A stretch of DNA of 64,000 nt from Marsupella aquatica. Lineage: Eukaryota; Marchantiophyta. Below, in pieces: positions 9,609 to 21,057 of this stretch (within the stretch, counting starts at the first letter, position 1; each line of letters opens with the position of its first letter). Below the pieces are notes generated by a model. The model was not told where the DNA came from and made no database searches. It saw only the letters and a list, made by a program, of their open reading frames with translations. The DNA is taken from contig OZ316892.1 of the NCBI GenBank assembly GCA_973895155.1, positions 682,001 through 746,000 on the forward strand. The letters run 5' to 3'. The translations under genes were made by a program, and so were the position numbers.

Positions 9609-10529
9609 TTATTCCCGTTGTTGTCGGGATTGTGACCAATCATTTCTACAGTTGTTGTTATATGTTCTACCACCGCCGCGTCCACCACGTCCACCACGTC
9701 CTCCTTGTCCTCCGCGTCCTCCACGTCCTTCTCGTCCACCACGTCCTCCACGTCCTCTAAAAGTCCGTTGGGAGTTATATTGTGGACGTTGGTTATAGAA
9801 ACTCCCCCTATTGTGGGTGTTTCTTTGGTTGCCATTCTTAGTGCGCTTAATGCCTTGCCTCGATGTGGAGGGTTCAACATTTTCTATGTTATGGGTTTCA
9901 TTCTGTTGTCCTGAGGGCAGTGTGCCCGCAGGTCGTTTTCTAGAGTTTACTAAAAGAAGTTCTTGGTTTCTTTCGGTGACTAGGAGGTGGGCTATGAGCT
10001 CGGAGTATTGCCCAAACTTCATGTTTCGATACTGTGTTGATAGCCACACATTCGATGAATGAAATGTCGACAAGGTCTTCTCTAGCAGATCCTTGTCTGT
10101 GACCGGCTCGCCACATAGTGCGAGGGTTGAGGTTATTCTAAAGAGTTTGCTATTGTAGGCTGAAATAGAGGTAAAGTCCTGGACTCGTAGGTTTAGCCAG
10201 TCTTGCCTGGCTTTAGGCAGTTCGACCAGTTTTTGGTGGTCGAATCGGGTTTGGAGCGTTGTCCAAAGTTCACGGGGGGTTGAGAGGTGCATGTATTGTC
10301 TTTGTAGGAATCTATGGATATGGCGTCTAAGGAATACGAGAGCCTTAGATTCGTTGGCTTTAGTTAACGGGTCTAGTTGGGGTTCGCCAGCTAGTATAGG
10401 TTGAGCCATCCCTATAGCTGGGAGTAAGGTTAGCAAGGTTAGGTTCTCTTTGAGGTTCAGGGACCATTCTAGGTAGTTGCCACCATCAATTTCTAGGGCT
10501 GGAAAGGTTAGTTTCTCAAGGTTGGCCAT
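9609..10529 (-). CDS. Copia Gag protein with RGG-rich tail
   Basis: This is a Gag of the plant copia type, with GGNYLEWSLNLKENLTL near the N-terminus and LPKARQDWLNLRVQDF, DLLEKTLSTFH and ELIAHLLVTERN in the middle. I take MANLEKL at 10529 as the start; the frame stays open to another Met at 10595. The C-terminus before the stop is a run of RGG/GRGG repeats (about 9690-9770), an RNA-binding stretch encoded by the GGACG-type DNA repeat there. Gag packages the element RNA. The stop at 9609-9611 cuts it off from its zinc knuckle. Confidence 0.8.
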   Translation of the reverse strand: MANLEKLTFPALEIDGGNYLEWSLNLKENLTLLTLLPAIGMAQPILAGEPQLDPLTKANESKALVFLRRHIHRFLQRQYMHLSTPRELWTTLQTRFDHQKLVELPKARQDWLNLRVQDFTSISAYNSKLFRITSTLALCGEPVTDKDLLEKTLSTFHSSNVWLSTQYRNMKFGQYSELIAHLLVTERNQELLLVNSRKRPAGTLPSGQQNETHNIENVEPSTSRQGIKRTKNGNQRNTHNRGSFYNQRPQYNSQRTFRGRGGRGGREGRGGRGGQGGRGGRGGRGGGRTYNNNCRNDWSQSRQQRE

Positions 10530-12209
10530 CTCTAAGGGTCCTAGCGTGCAGCGGTGGTGTGCGTGTTTATATAATATATGTATAGTCAAAGACAATGCAC
10601 ATTTGCCGCATGCAATGGTGGAAAAAGGGTTGAGGAAAGCAATCTAAGTCATTGGCGAGTTAAGCAAGAATGATTGGGTTTTTGCGGAATTTAGGTTTTG
10701 CACTTAGTAAGTTGGTTTTCTTTGTAAATGTATAACTGCATTCTCTTCTTTGTATTTTAGGATTCCTTTGTATTTTGGTGCAGTTATTCAGTTGTGCACT
10801 TAGGGTTGCAGTTATGTGTTTGAGTGCTCTTCTTCCTTTGTTATTTCAAGTTCCATTGGAAATGAGTTGCGCTTAGGGATGGATTGGCGGTTAGGTAATT
10901 TATCTCGTGGGGCTATGGTGCCCCTCTCGATCTGGTTTGCCTTCACGATTTCCTTCAATGTCTTGGCTATGGCCGATTGCTTGGTTCTTCTCGCCCTTCC
11001 TCAATTTTCCCTCTCGTCCTCCTTCGATGGCGTTCTTGGGCACTTCTTTCTTCCTTCTTTGGTCCAAGTCATTTTCAGCCTGTTGTCCGTCTATCCTTCA
11101 TAGCCCTTCAAAATTTTTTGCTACTTCGCTGCTGCGCCCCCTCGCGAATCTCTCCGTCATCATAGTGTCATCTCAATTTCTTCCTTTTGCTTCTCGAGAT
11201 TTTTGCCTTCGCCGTCTCCTTCCGAGCCGGGCCTTGAATCTTTAGAGATGATCTATAGTGGAACAATCCGGAGACCTTCGCGCTTTGTGAATGTTAATCT
11301 TTGCTTTTCTCGCTGCGCCTATGATAGGCGATCTCTCATTCGATGCTACCCTTATGGAGTTTCTCCTTTCTATGATTCGGGTTGAGCTTCGCCGGGGGCT
11401 ATCGGTGCTTCATCTGTTGCTTTTCGCTGGCTGATTGTTCTTAGTTTTTTGAGGGCGAGTCTTCGCTAATTTTTCAAGGCTCTCTTCTTTCCGTCTGCTT
11501 CAGTGAGCACTTTCTCTGATCTTGGTCCTGCTGCCAGCGGCCCTTCTCTCGATTGCTGCCCTTCTTTCAATTCTTCGATGGGTATGTGGTGCTCCTTTCC
11601 TTTTTCAATGTCTTTTCTCGACGTTATTTGCACAGAGGCAATAGAGGCTTTCGATCACATTTCGAAATCTCCTAGGTCGTTTCGCTTCGGCCTGCTTGCG
11701 AGCCTCCCGAAATTTTTCTTTTGTCCAACATCGGGCATCCTCGCTCCCTATCTCCTTCGATTTCCTTATCCTTTCGAAAGAGTCTTTGCCTCCTTGTTTT
11801 GCTACTGTGTTCTCAAAAGCAACAATCGCAGGCATAGGGGTAGAGCGGTGTGCCACCAGCTTTCTGCTTATTCCATTTCAATTCATCCTCCCCATAAACT
11901 GTCAATTTGTCCGCAGTCTTCTTCCGGCGTTTGCTCAAACCAGGCTCTGCTTCTGACGATGAATTTTCGATGGCCTCTCGTTGCTAGCGGCCCTACTCTC
12001 GAGTGCCCTTTTTGATTTTCCTTTCCATCAATCCTTATCGATGTGTTTCTTCGATCCTTATGAACTTTTCAGTTTCTGCTTGACTCTCTGGTTTTCTTCT
12101 CGATTCTCTATTCGGAATTCTCTTCAAGTCCTTATCGATTTCTTTTCATTTGCCTCTTAGGGATTTCTCAATCTTTTTCTCCGCTGGTTGAGTCCTCGTG
12201 CTGCTAACG
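10530..12209 (-). other. Long copia leader of unknown content
   Basis: About 1.6 kb separates the 5' LTR from gag. The coding strand is purine-rich and shows short open stretches rich in lysine, glutamate and arginine, for example 10812-11000 (containing KTLKEIVKANQI and a stop at 10812-10814) and 11605-11856 (83 codons, containing EKFREARKQAEAKR). I recognise no domain. It may be a decayed extra reading frame or captured DNA. No standard TGG-type primer-binding site is evident next to the LTR at 12209. Confidence 0.4.
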
Positions 12210-12319
12210 TAGTATAGAGTGAATGTCAATCAGCATGTGAATAGTCATGAATGAAGGTACATATAGTCTGGTCGAGTGACCGGCTGGTCCGGTCGTCCGG
12301 CTAGAGGTAGAGTCTAACA
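12210..12319 (-). repeat. 5' LTR of the copia element
   Basis: Its partner is 5433-5542, with one mismatch over 110 bp. It is followed on the outside by GAACC, the target-site duplication. Confidence 0.92.
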
Positions 12320-12324
12320 GAACC

Positions 12325-13415
12325 ATCCTTTCAAAACTGCTATGAGAGCGACGCGTAGTGCAGTCCACGTTCGAGTCGTCCAGTAATCCAGTACGATTGT
12401 GGACGGAGCACCGTTGATGTACATTCCGTGCACCGTATTGTACAGACACACGAAACAAGCAGGTGCCCACTGTCGAGATCTTTCCTTTGCAATCCGGTGC
12501 TCCTGGATTGTATTCACAGAGAAGAGTCGAGAAGAGTCACCGTGAGTGAACGTCCATGTGAGCCACAACTCGTCTGCCTGGCTTTCCAGCCTTTACTACA
12601 GAGTTCTGACCAACTGACTTACTATACAGTTCTGATCATCTGACTGTGTCCAAACGAGAAACGAGCACCATGGAGTAACCTTGTCCAACTCGCATCTTTC
12701 TTCATGCCCTAAACTTTGCAGTTTGCCCCTTGGGTATCGTACTTAGCTGGATCTAAATTTTGCCGCGGCCTTGTCTGTTGTTGTTTCTCTCGTATGCACT
12801 GACCTCCTCATTGCCAATACAAAGCTCTCGAACTTCCTGCCCAGCCCACAACACCGGTCTCGCTTTGTCTGGGACTTAATGTTGGCCAGTTTTCCAAGAG
12901 CTCGATATTTCTTACCAAAGCTGCTTCAACGCCGACCTGAGAGGCTCTTACAAGAAGATCGATCAGAGTATGATGCATTTGTTGAGTTTTGGAGTAAATT
13001 CTCAGAATTACGTCAGGTAATCCCTAGCCCGAGTTGTGATGAACGTTTTTCAATAAATGCTGGTCTTGTGACATCTACGGGTGCAGAAAATGTTGAGGAT
13101 ATGCCGTCTTCTACTTTCACTCAAGCAGTTACCACCGTTGGAGACAACCAAAAGAGAAGGTGATAAATGTGCAAGATTCTTTTGTTGGCTTCGTTTCTTG
13201 CTTCATTTGGTCCTGCCTCCCTAAAAGTGCAGGCCCTCGGGAAACCTTCGATGCTTGCATTTATTGCGTGTAAGAGCAAGCAACCGTCCATAAATTACTC
13301 GTTTCAATTTTAGCACATAGGAATATTCACCGTGGCCCACTCCATACAATCATGTTCTTGTGAAAGGATTGATCACACACTTCACGCTCGCTATTCAGCC
13401 AACATTGTGATTGAT
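12325..13415. other. Intergenic DNA with one unassigned + strand frame
   Basis: A 130-codon open frame at 12771-13163 (+) contains SRFVWDLMLASFPRARYF and LLQEDRSEYDAFVEFWSKF and reads like genuine protein for its first 80 codons. It has a possible splice donor after CGTCAG near 13017. I do not recognise a family and see no flanking exons, so I do not call a gene. Confidence 0.25.
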
Positions 13416-13597
13416 CCCCTCTAGTAACATTGAAAAGGTAACTGTGTACACGCAAAGCACTCTAACCCCTGTTTGCAATGGAGCACTCTAACCCCTGTTT
13501 GCAATGGAGCACAGGTCCCCTGTAGTAACATTGAAAAGGTAACTGTGTAATGCATGGATCACCCAAAGCACTCTAACCCCTGTTTGCAATGGAGCAC
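13416..13597. repeat. Nested short tandem duplications
   Basis: GCACTCTAACCCCTGTTTGC begins units at 13457, 13483 and 13568. A second phrase, GTAACATTGAAAAGGTAACT, occurs at 13424 and 13525. The arrangement suggests a 26-bp tandem step followed by duplication of a block of about 100 bp. Confidence 0.8.
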
Positions 13598-16500
13598 CAT
13601 TCACAAACTCCCAGATTGATTGGATACATTATAACTAGTGTATTCAAATTACAAATGAAGGATCTTATGGTCACATCAGAGCACCCAAGCACAGCAATGT
13701 CAACTCCCAGTTTGATTAATACTTTGTGGCTGTTGTATCCAAACTACAAAGAAAAGTGTTTATGGCTGCATTGCAACATGAAAGCACAGTAGCGTCCCCA
13801 ACCTCACTATTTTTCTAAGACAACGTGAATACTGTTTAAAAAAAGTGAAATGAATTTTTAAAAATCAAATGTGCCTGTCCTCTAAGAAACCTGTTGGGGT
13901 CCTATTTTGTTCTGGTTTAGGTTCATTTCTCAACATTTTATTGTGTTGCCTGTTCTTTTTTTGTTCCAACTTGTGTTCCTGCCATGGCTACCTTTCAGGA
14001 TGTACAAATTTCAATCATGAAGGAGCCACCACACAACATCATTGGGTCAATCCAGGTTTAGGTTTGCAATACGGCGAGTCTTAGACTCAATACATTGCCC
14101 ATGAAGTATTCTATAATTGGGTACAAGATATGCACATATCTATTTCAATCTTATGCACCTACTCTACAGTTTGCCCTGAACCCTAGTCCTCTAACTATGT
14201 GTATATATTGTTGTCAATGTATACAACTTCTAACAGTGATGCTCCATATCATGTTGCGGCCGCTCGCCAAACGGTTCACTTGACAGTGCGGTCATTGTCA
14301 AATGCATTTGGCAACCCAGTTGCACACCCCAACAACCATAGAACATCTTGCGTTTTACAATGGTGTTCTCACGTTATAAGGATTGCAAATTATGTTATAA
14401 GAACTTTTGACACTAAATGGTACCTCTGGTGGGCCTGGAGGTCCACTGCAAGAGAAAATCCATCTGTTGGTTGATCAAGAGAAAATGTTTTGTTTGGAGG
14501 ACCAGTACGTATTTTCTCCATTCAACCCCAATGGAATGCAACACACTTTACAATGAAATCTTTCTTGTATCCAGCTGATATATCTTTTGATATCCAGCTG
14601 AATCAGCTATGTTTTGGCCAAGTAGAAGAGGATTGGAAAGATGTTGCCAATGAATCTAACATTGCTAGATTTCATGAAAAGTTGAGAGAGCTATGATTTT
14701 CTAAATGTTTATTGATCACTCAATGTCCAAACTTTACACTCATGAAAGTTTTAGACAAACAACTTTGACACTCAAGATCTCCATTGATATCAAATGAGAT
14801 AGGCTGTTTTTGGGCTTATATTGTCAAATGTCATTTGAAAATTGAGAGCCTACAAATCTCCAAGGACTACTGTCCAGTTCTTGTCAGATTTCACTCATAG
14901 GTGTAATATGTGCCATATAAGCAGAAAAGAGGGTCTTGTTGTAGGCCATCACGGCCACAAAAAGTTTATTTGAGAGTTCGACAAACATGGAGGCCCATCT
15001 TGGCCCAATTCCACCTATTTGACTTAGTGTTATTTTTGTAAATCATGCTAGCATCCAATTTAGAATTTATCACCTTGAAATTGAAATGATATTCATTTTT
15101 CCAGTGAACGCAAAGACCTCAACCAAAGCCTCCCAAACCATTGCAAACGAGAGTCAGAGAAGAAAGCTAAAGCCACTTAGCGTTACAAGAAATAACATGA
15201 TTGATTCCTTGCCCAATTAGACTCCAGGAATGCCCTTGGGGGTTCACTATTTAGGCACCTCACATGAGGTTTTTGGTGTACTCTTATCACTTAGAAAGTA
15301 AAGCAGCTCTAACAATCAAGCAATCATTAAAAGAGTTTGGACCCTTATTTGCATATAAATCTCCAGAAAGTCTTCCTCAAAGTCAAAGAAAAACTCTTTT
15401 TTATCCCAGATCTCTTGCTTACTTAGCATGCTGAGGTCAAGGTTGATGTGTGATACTGGGAGCCTTTCACACTAGGTTACCTCTTGAAGGGTTTTGAGAA
15501 GAATCAAATCTGTAAAAATAAATATAAAAACACTTCCAAAGAACAAAAGGGCCATTCATGGGACACCATCCCACTGGCCAAAGACCCAATCAAAGGGAGG
15601 CAACCAAAGTAAGGGCCAAAAAGCCAAAAGGACCTTTTCAGGATTGGGGCATTTCTGACTTTTTCCACCAGAGAAAATCCAAGTGTCACTCATCTTACTA
15701 ATAAATTACATGAGAAGCTAGAGTTAGAGCTAGACTTCTAGAGTAAAGCCCAGTGACTTTAAAGGCCCACCAAATTTATGTGTATCCATTGGACGTTATG
15801 TATGTCAGAATGATGATCGTCCATGATAATTTTTGTCATAGTTTTTATTATCAACATATAAAGAATGGGCATTCAGGGTCATTAGTCTAAAGATAGCAAG
15901 GCAAACTAAAATCTTTTGAAACGTTCCAAGGAAAATCTTTTGAAACGGAAAGACTTTTGTGATATTTCTCTTTGTATTTTTGAGTGCATATTAAGTTCCC
16001 ATACAGACTCCCTTCTTTTGAGGAGGGCATTATGTGAAGTATGACAAAAATAGGAAAGGTAAAACCCAAATATAGTGTTACCAAATAAAATAACATAATA
16101 ACTTGTATCAAAATCACATTTTTTTTTAAAAATGTCTTTCATGCCTTTGGCCAATTGCAGGCCCTTTTGCTGGATTTTCTATTCAGAGATTCACTTTTTC
16201 TTGTTTAATACCCAAAAATCACTCTCAAGTTTTTACATACAATGTACTAGTTACTGGCATTATGAGAATAATGCCCTCAAAACTTTGGCTGCCACCCTAG
16301 TTTTTCAGGGCATTATATCTCATAGTGCCCTCTAACCAGGACATTATCCTATTCAAAACTCCACAAATGCAAGTCCGTGAAAGCCAAAAGTTTGGAAATG
16401 TGGGCATTTATGACTTTTCTTCACCAAAGCCAACTGGAATTTCACTTTCGGTTCTACATATACTGAATATGGGGGCATTTATAGCTCTTTGTCACCAAAG

Positions 16501-17660
16501 CCAACTTACTGGAGTTTCACTTTTTATTTCCTTAGATTTAATGTTGTCCGTCGTGCAATCGGTGGCTGCAGGTTTGCTGCCCGCAGACTAAATACAAATA
16601 CAAGAAAACTGCCACTCTTATCGTCCATCAGGTTGTGGGCTGGTAGTGGTGCGCGAGAGTGGGGCCACAGAGATACTAGGTTTGCCCGCTAGTATTTGAT
16701 CTGAGGAAATTGTCTCCAGCATCAACCCGAGCATATCACTCAAAAGGAAACAAACAACTCCAGTTGGTTCATTGAATCATTGAATTGACTAGCCCAACAA
16801 CTACTGTAGCATTCTATAGTTTACAATGTAACTTTCGTTTGATTGTTTGAAATCCTTGGCTAAATGACACCAGTTTGTAACAACAGAGGGATGACCAATG
16901 TATGATAGACACAAGACCAATTATATAGCTATAACTTTCTCTTTATGAGGCGTGCACTTGTGTAAATGATCCCATTCTACTAATCAAATATTTGTCTTCT
17001 TTACTCTCACTTCCAAATTATCCTAGCCAACACCCAAAGCTTCATTTATCTTACAGATTTTGTTTGTGTTACTTGATGGCATGATTAGGTCAAGCCAAAC
17101 TCTTTTTACTCATGTATCTCTCACTACTGCTTGTCCTTCATCACATTATTGCACCTCCTACATGCGGGCCTACATGCTGTGACAAGATCATGCCCTTACC
17201 TCTCATGGATGATTTGGGGTGGGAACTGATTGAAAAACTAAGACTAAGTGGGACGGAGACATCTAACTCTACCTGCAGCTCAGAATTACTAATTTGGCGA
17301 GATCAAGCTGCATACCACTGCTGTCAACAACATTCTCCAACTTACTACCATTGTTATTCTTTGTTGTTGCCTTGTGATTACCTGCCCAGATATTGTGTGG
17401 TGCAGGAGACTTCACTTGTGATCCAAAATCTTGAATTGTTAGTGGGCACTACCTTGTGTTCAAATGATGGTTGGACATAACCTTGCACGCCAGAATTCCA
17501 ATTGGTGGTGACAACCACCTATGGTTCCATTGAGGGTTGAATGTAAGATTGAAACCCAAAAATTCCAATTGGTGGTGGGACTACAAATGGCTGCAGTGCG
17601 GTTCAACAAAAAGTTGTAATCCAAAGTCTTCAATCCATGTTGAGAACTACTCATGGGTCC
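13598..17660. other. Intergenic, repeat-bearing DNA
   Basis: No gene is supported. A tandem pair with a 72-bp period sits at 16400-16525 (GGGCATTTAT ... CACCAAAGCCAAC ... TTTCACTTT), with a weaker relative near 15646. ATTCCAATTGGTGGTG occurs twice near 17495 and 17560. A short open frame at 14490-14696 (+) ends in RFHEKLREL but has no recognisable context. Confidence 0.45.
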
Positions 17661-17664
17661 ATTT

Positions 17665-18823
17665 ATGGCCGAATATAAACTCGCACTCCAGATCTCCATC
17701 ATCTCGAAGGTCTGTGGCATGTATGGCATTTTTCACCTTGCTCACTCCAAATCAAGCACAAATGCTTTCGGGCCTGAGTTGACGTGCAATTACTGGATCT
17801 GTTGGTCCACAGAGGTCCCAAATTAAAGCTTTTAACAGGATTTTGACCTGTCTCCTTGCTGGTGATTTCCAGGGCAACTATATCCCCTGATCAAAGCTCG
17901 TGGGTCATTGCATAAAAGTCTTGTCTGAACAACATCCTTGTAGACCTCATAAAACTCCTATGCACTAGCACGAGAAAATACCTCATTTCCTTTCCATGGC
18001 TGTAATGTCAAACTTCTCCTGAATGACTCTGATCACACATCCTGCAGCACATGCTGCTACTGCGTGGGGTTTTATGATGCCAAGAGTACAATTGCTCATT
18101 CTTGCACAAGGGGCATAGCTTCGATCGGCAAAGAAGTGCAACCCTTCCAGCCGAGCAGTCTCATAAGAGGCAGCAGCATGGACAGCATTCCTAGTAATGT
18201 CGATCCCAAATTGTGCATGGAGTGAGCTTGGCGCCTTCATCCTGGCCACTTCCACGGAGGCAGGACTTCCATTTGCCAATTGCATCCTTAGCCACCAGCT
18301 CCATCGCAACACAAGGTCCACTGGCCATGTGTCTTGTCAAGTCATCAAAAAAGGGTTTGTTGTCATGCTCTTTGTAAAAATCTCAGGCTTGGCCTAGTGA
18401 CAATTGGCACATCCACAATTGCTTTATTAGGAGGCCATTGCAGCAGATTGCCTCTATGATTTTTCCCATGTGTTCAACTTGTCGGGCTTAATCATCGCGA
18501 TTGTCCTCTCTTGAAGCTGTTCAAGATTCCTCCTGGTGAACTCATCTGCGTAATCTTCGATCAGAAGGAGCCACGTGTAGACAGAAATCACTGATCCCAC
18601 AAAGTTGCTCCAAAGTCAAATCTGGAAACGCAATTCTCCTGAGGAACATTCCCGCATTCTTGATGTCATACATCTCAATCAAATTATCGAAAGTGTAGAA
18701 CATGAGTTGATATTTCCACACAACACCGCTCATGGGATCTTTCCATTGCACATTGAATGCAAAACGTGCTCCATCATTCTTAGTCTCAATCTCTTGGAAA
18801 CTACCATTACCGTTACAGCCCAT
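17665..18823 (-). pseudogene. Processed pseudogene of nucleoside diphosphate kinase 7 (NME7)
   Basis: NME7 has a DM10 domain and two NDK domains and belongs to cilia and flagella. All parts lie here in order within 1.16 kb. DM10 is seen at 18542-18800 (ARFAFNVQWKDP, LMFYTFDNLIEMYDIKN). NDK1 is broken, but ERTIAMIKPD and RNAVH remain. NDK2 begins NCTLGIIKPHAVA and continues with EFYEVYKDVVQ, LCGPTDPVIARQLRPES and KNAIHATDL. The length matches the cDNA of the family, with no intron-sized gaps, so this is most likely a retrocopy. Several frameshifts and stops separate the blocks, including a stop just before the FGVSKVKNA segment. No poly-A remnant is clear at the left edge. Confidence 0.82.
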
Positions 18824-18829
18824 GATACC

Positions 18830-20486
18830 AGCATGTGCTCAACTTTAATTCTTTGAATATCTTGGATCGTGCCCGAGGAGGAGTCTGTCCCTCTTCGATC
18901 AAATAACACATTCACAGGCAAACCTAATCATTCATTCTCATTGAAGACTCCAGCCACTGCATTCGAGCCATTCAACGGATCCTACTGTGTTACCCTTGAA
19001 ATTCCAATTGCATTTGTTATCCAAGCTCTTCAAGATCAACACGCGTCTTATAAAATTGTCTTCATTGGCTGAACTTAAAGTTCAGCTTTGTGGTGGGAGC
19101 CCAAAATGGCTCCAAACTTTTTTTCTGCGCGTAAGTTTTCTCCACATACGTTTTCTCCACATATCCTTTCTCCACATACATATAGAGGCACACAAATATA
19201 CTTTAGTCACAATATACTCATTCTAACACTCTTTAGTTTGTATGGAGTACTCAAGATCAAGACAAATTGGAGTACACAGAGTATATTGTATTCAACACAA
19301 ATGAAAGTACATTAAATGTTCCCCCCTCAATGTACATGTGTACTTGATTCTCTCACCATTTAATGTCTTTATCTTTTAGTTATCAGAATTTCTTAATGCT
19401 TTTATATATCTCCCTTTGGGACCAAAGTCACCTTGAAAAGGTACGACTATTAAAAGGGCTTCCTTTTTGTTTTTGGGTGAAATTGGTCACCTCGAAATGA
19501 TTTTTAAAGGGGCTTCTTTTTTTTAGAAAAAACGATGAGTAAGGAGCATGCCCTATGGTTGATCTCATTATTTTATTTTCTTTGAGAATTAAAACAGATA
19601 GAGAATCAAGGGTATTTTAAAGAATGGGAAAATAAAAAAGACAAAAAGAGACATTTTTATTTTTTGGCCCGGATGGAGGATTACTTTAAGGGGAGAAATA
19701 ATAAGGGTTTAAAGAATTTTTTCTTTAATTGCTGAGAGGTTTAAGGGTATTTAAGGGAGAGATTTTCAAAATGGTCTTTGTTTATATTTTTTTCTTGCTA
19801 GAGGGGGCAGACACTAGTTGAGTGTATCGAACAAGCTAACCCCTATTCTATCTTAGAAGTGGGGAGCGATGGATGGTTTAAGGGTCTTTTAAGGGGAGGA
19901 ACAATAAAGACAAAGAATGGAGAGATTTCAGGTTTTATAAATCTTTCCTTTTTCTTGCAAGAGGGGGGTCAACATCAAAACAAAAAATGTGTTTTTATTC
20001 CTTTTGTGGACTTCTCACTCATTTTTCAACATAGATATAGATTTTTATTTGAGTAATTCTAGAAGAATGGGTGGGTGTGCTTTTAATTAGGTTAGGTATG
20101 ATATTAATTAGTCGCTAATGAATTTAGGTATGACATTAATTATGAACTTAGAGATGATTAGCATAAAAAGGAGAGTCTCTTAGTTCATTCTCCTCATTCT
20201 CTTCTCTTCTCCTCTCATTGCTTATTCTTTTGCCTTTTTTGGCCAAAGTGACCTCATAGGCATTTGCTGGGGCAAGCGGCGCCATAAGCGTTGATTGCAA
20301 CCTACCATTTGCCTAGGTGGTCATGGAGGGACGCGCTCGATCATTAGGGTCGTTCATAGGTAGTTTTCTATCGTATTCTCTTGGACTAGTGTGAGTTTGC
20401 TCTAGCCGGTGGTAGCAATGACCTAGGCATTTGCTACAGACCTGCCTATAGTCACTTAATCTAGTACATTTGGATGCAACTCTTTT
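18830..20486. other. Intergenic DNA with a diverged duplication
   Basis: No gene is supported. Two related AT-rich blocks, about 19670-19810 and 19862-19980, share the order GGATGG, TTTAAGGG, TTTTAAGGGGAG, AATAA and TTTTTCTTGC-AGAGGGGG. The block from about 20170 is pyrimidine-rich and could belong to a decayed element. Confidence 0.35.
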
Positions 20487-20536
20487 TTGTTGGAGATATA
20501 CTTTGGCTTTGTGTTGTCATCGATGGAGTGTTCTCG

Positions 20537-20674
20537 ATGCATACAATGCTTGTTGCTTGAGAAGTATTTTGCCTACGAGCGTGTTCATCCTTTAGATGCT
20601 GGTCAATGCATACAATGCTTGTTACTTGAGAAATATTTTGCCGACGAGCGTGTTCATCCTTCAGATGCTGGTTT
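20537..20674 (+). repeat. In-frame 69-bp tandem duplication inside a short open frame
   Basis: Units at 20537-20605 and 20606-20674 differ by a few bases. The period is 23 codons, so an open frame at 20487-20732 (+) repeats CIQCLLLEKYFA-ERVHP-DAG twice. The repeated peptide looks like former protein, but I do not recognise it and would not call a gene. Confidence 0.6.
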
Positions 20675-20987
20675 GTATATACATCAACGAAAGGTTGACG
20701 ATGAGAGGAGAAAAAGATTAAATTATTTATGATTTATTTCAGATTAGGTGGTGGACGATTTAGGGTTAATTTAGGTTAGTCTTTTAGATACATTTAGGTT
20801 TTGATACATTTTTTTCTCTTATCAAATAAAAATTACATGTATGAATTCTATTTCAAACTTATATTATTTTGAGGTATCATATTATAATGAATTATCTTTT
20901 CCTTGTATTTATTAATTTTTCTCAAATCTAAATGCAACCCCAACTTATCATGTTTTTGTACTATTGCAAGTCGAATTTGGGTCAAAG

Positions 20988-21057
20988 CATTTCAGGACCC
21001 GAGTTTTGAACCTGAGACCTCCCCCTCACGAGAGTGATCACTATACTAATGAAACAT
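20988..21057 (-). repeat. tRNA-like fragment, probably a SINE head
   Basis: On the minus strand TTAGTATAGTGATCA resembles a tRNA A box and GGTTCAAAACTCGGGTC resembles a B box with its T arm, at roughly tRNA spacing. The anticodon region is too short and the acceptor stem does not pair, so this is not a functional tRNA. A tRNA-derived SINE remnant is the simplest reading. Confidence 0.4.

Larger units (their letters stand above)
5433..12319 (-). mobile_element. Complete Ty1/copia LTR retrotransposon, coding capacity broken
   Basis: Two 110-bp LTRs (5433-5542 and 12210-12319) differ at a single base and are flanked by the same 5-bp duplication GAACC (5428-5432 and 12320-12324), so both ends are exact. 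The element is 6887 bp and reads right to left: 5' LTR, a long leader, gag, protease, integrase, reverse transcriptase-RNase H, polypurine tract, 3' LTR. Integrase before reverse transcriptase is the copia order. Near-identical LTRs mean a recent insertion, yet the polyprotein frame has stops at 9609-9611, 9210-9212, 8442-8444 and 8364-8366 and a frameshift near 8.28 kb. It therefore probably moved with proteins supplied by another copy. Confidence 0.93.

Noticed and set aside
9584-9880. Acidic repeat protein (VEDVVDEKDVEDAEDKEDVVD)
   Set aside because: It is the out-of-frame reading of the RGG-coding repeat in copia gag, not a gene.
9586-9914. Proline- or serine-rich plus-strand frames
   Set aside because: They are antisense readings of the same gag repeat and have no homology signal.
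12210-12319. The right LTR as an unrelated solo LTR
   Set aside because: The matching GAACC duplications at both outer edges and 109 of 110 identity show that it pairs with 5433-5542.
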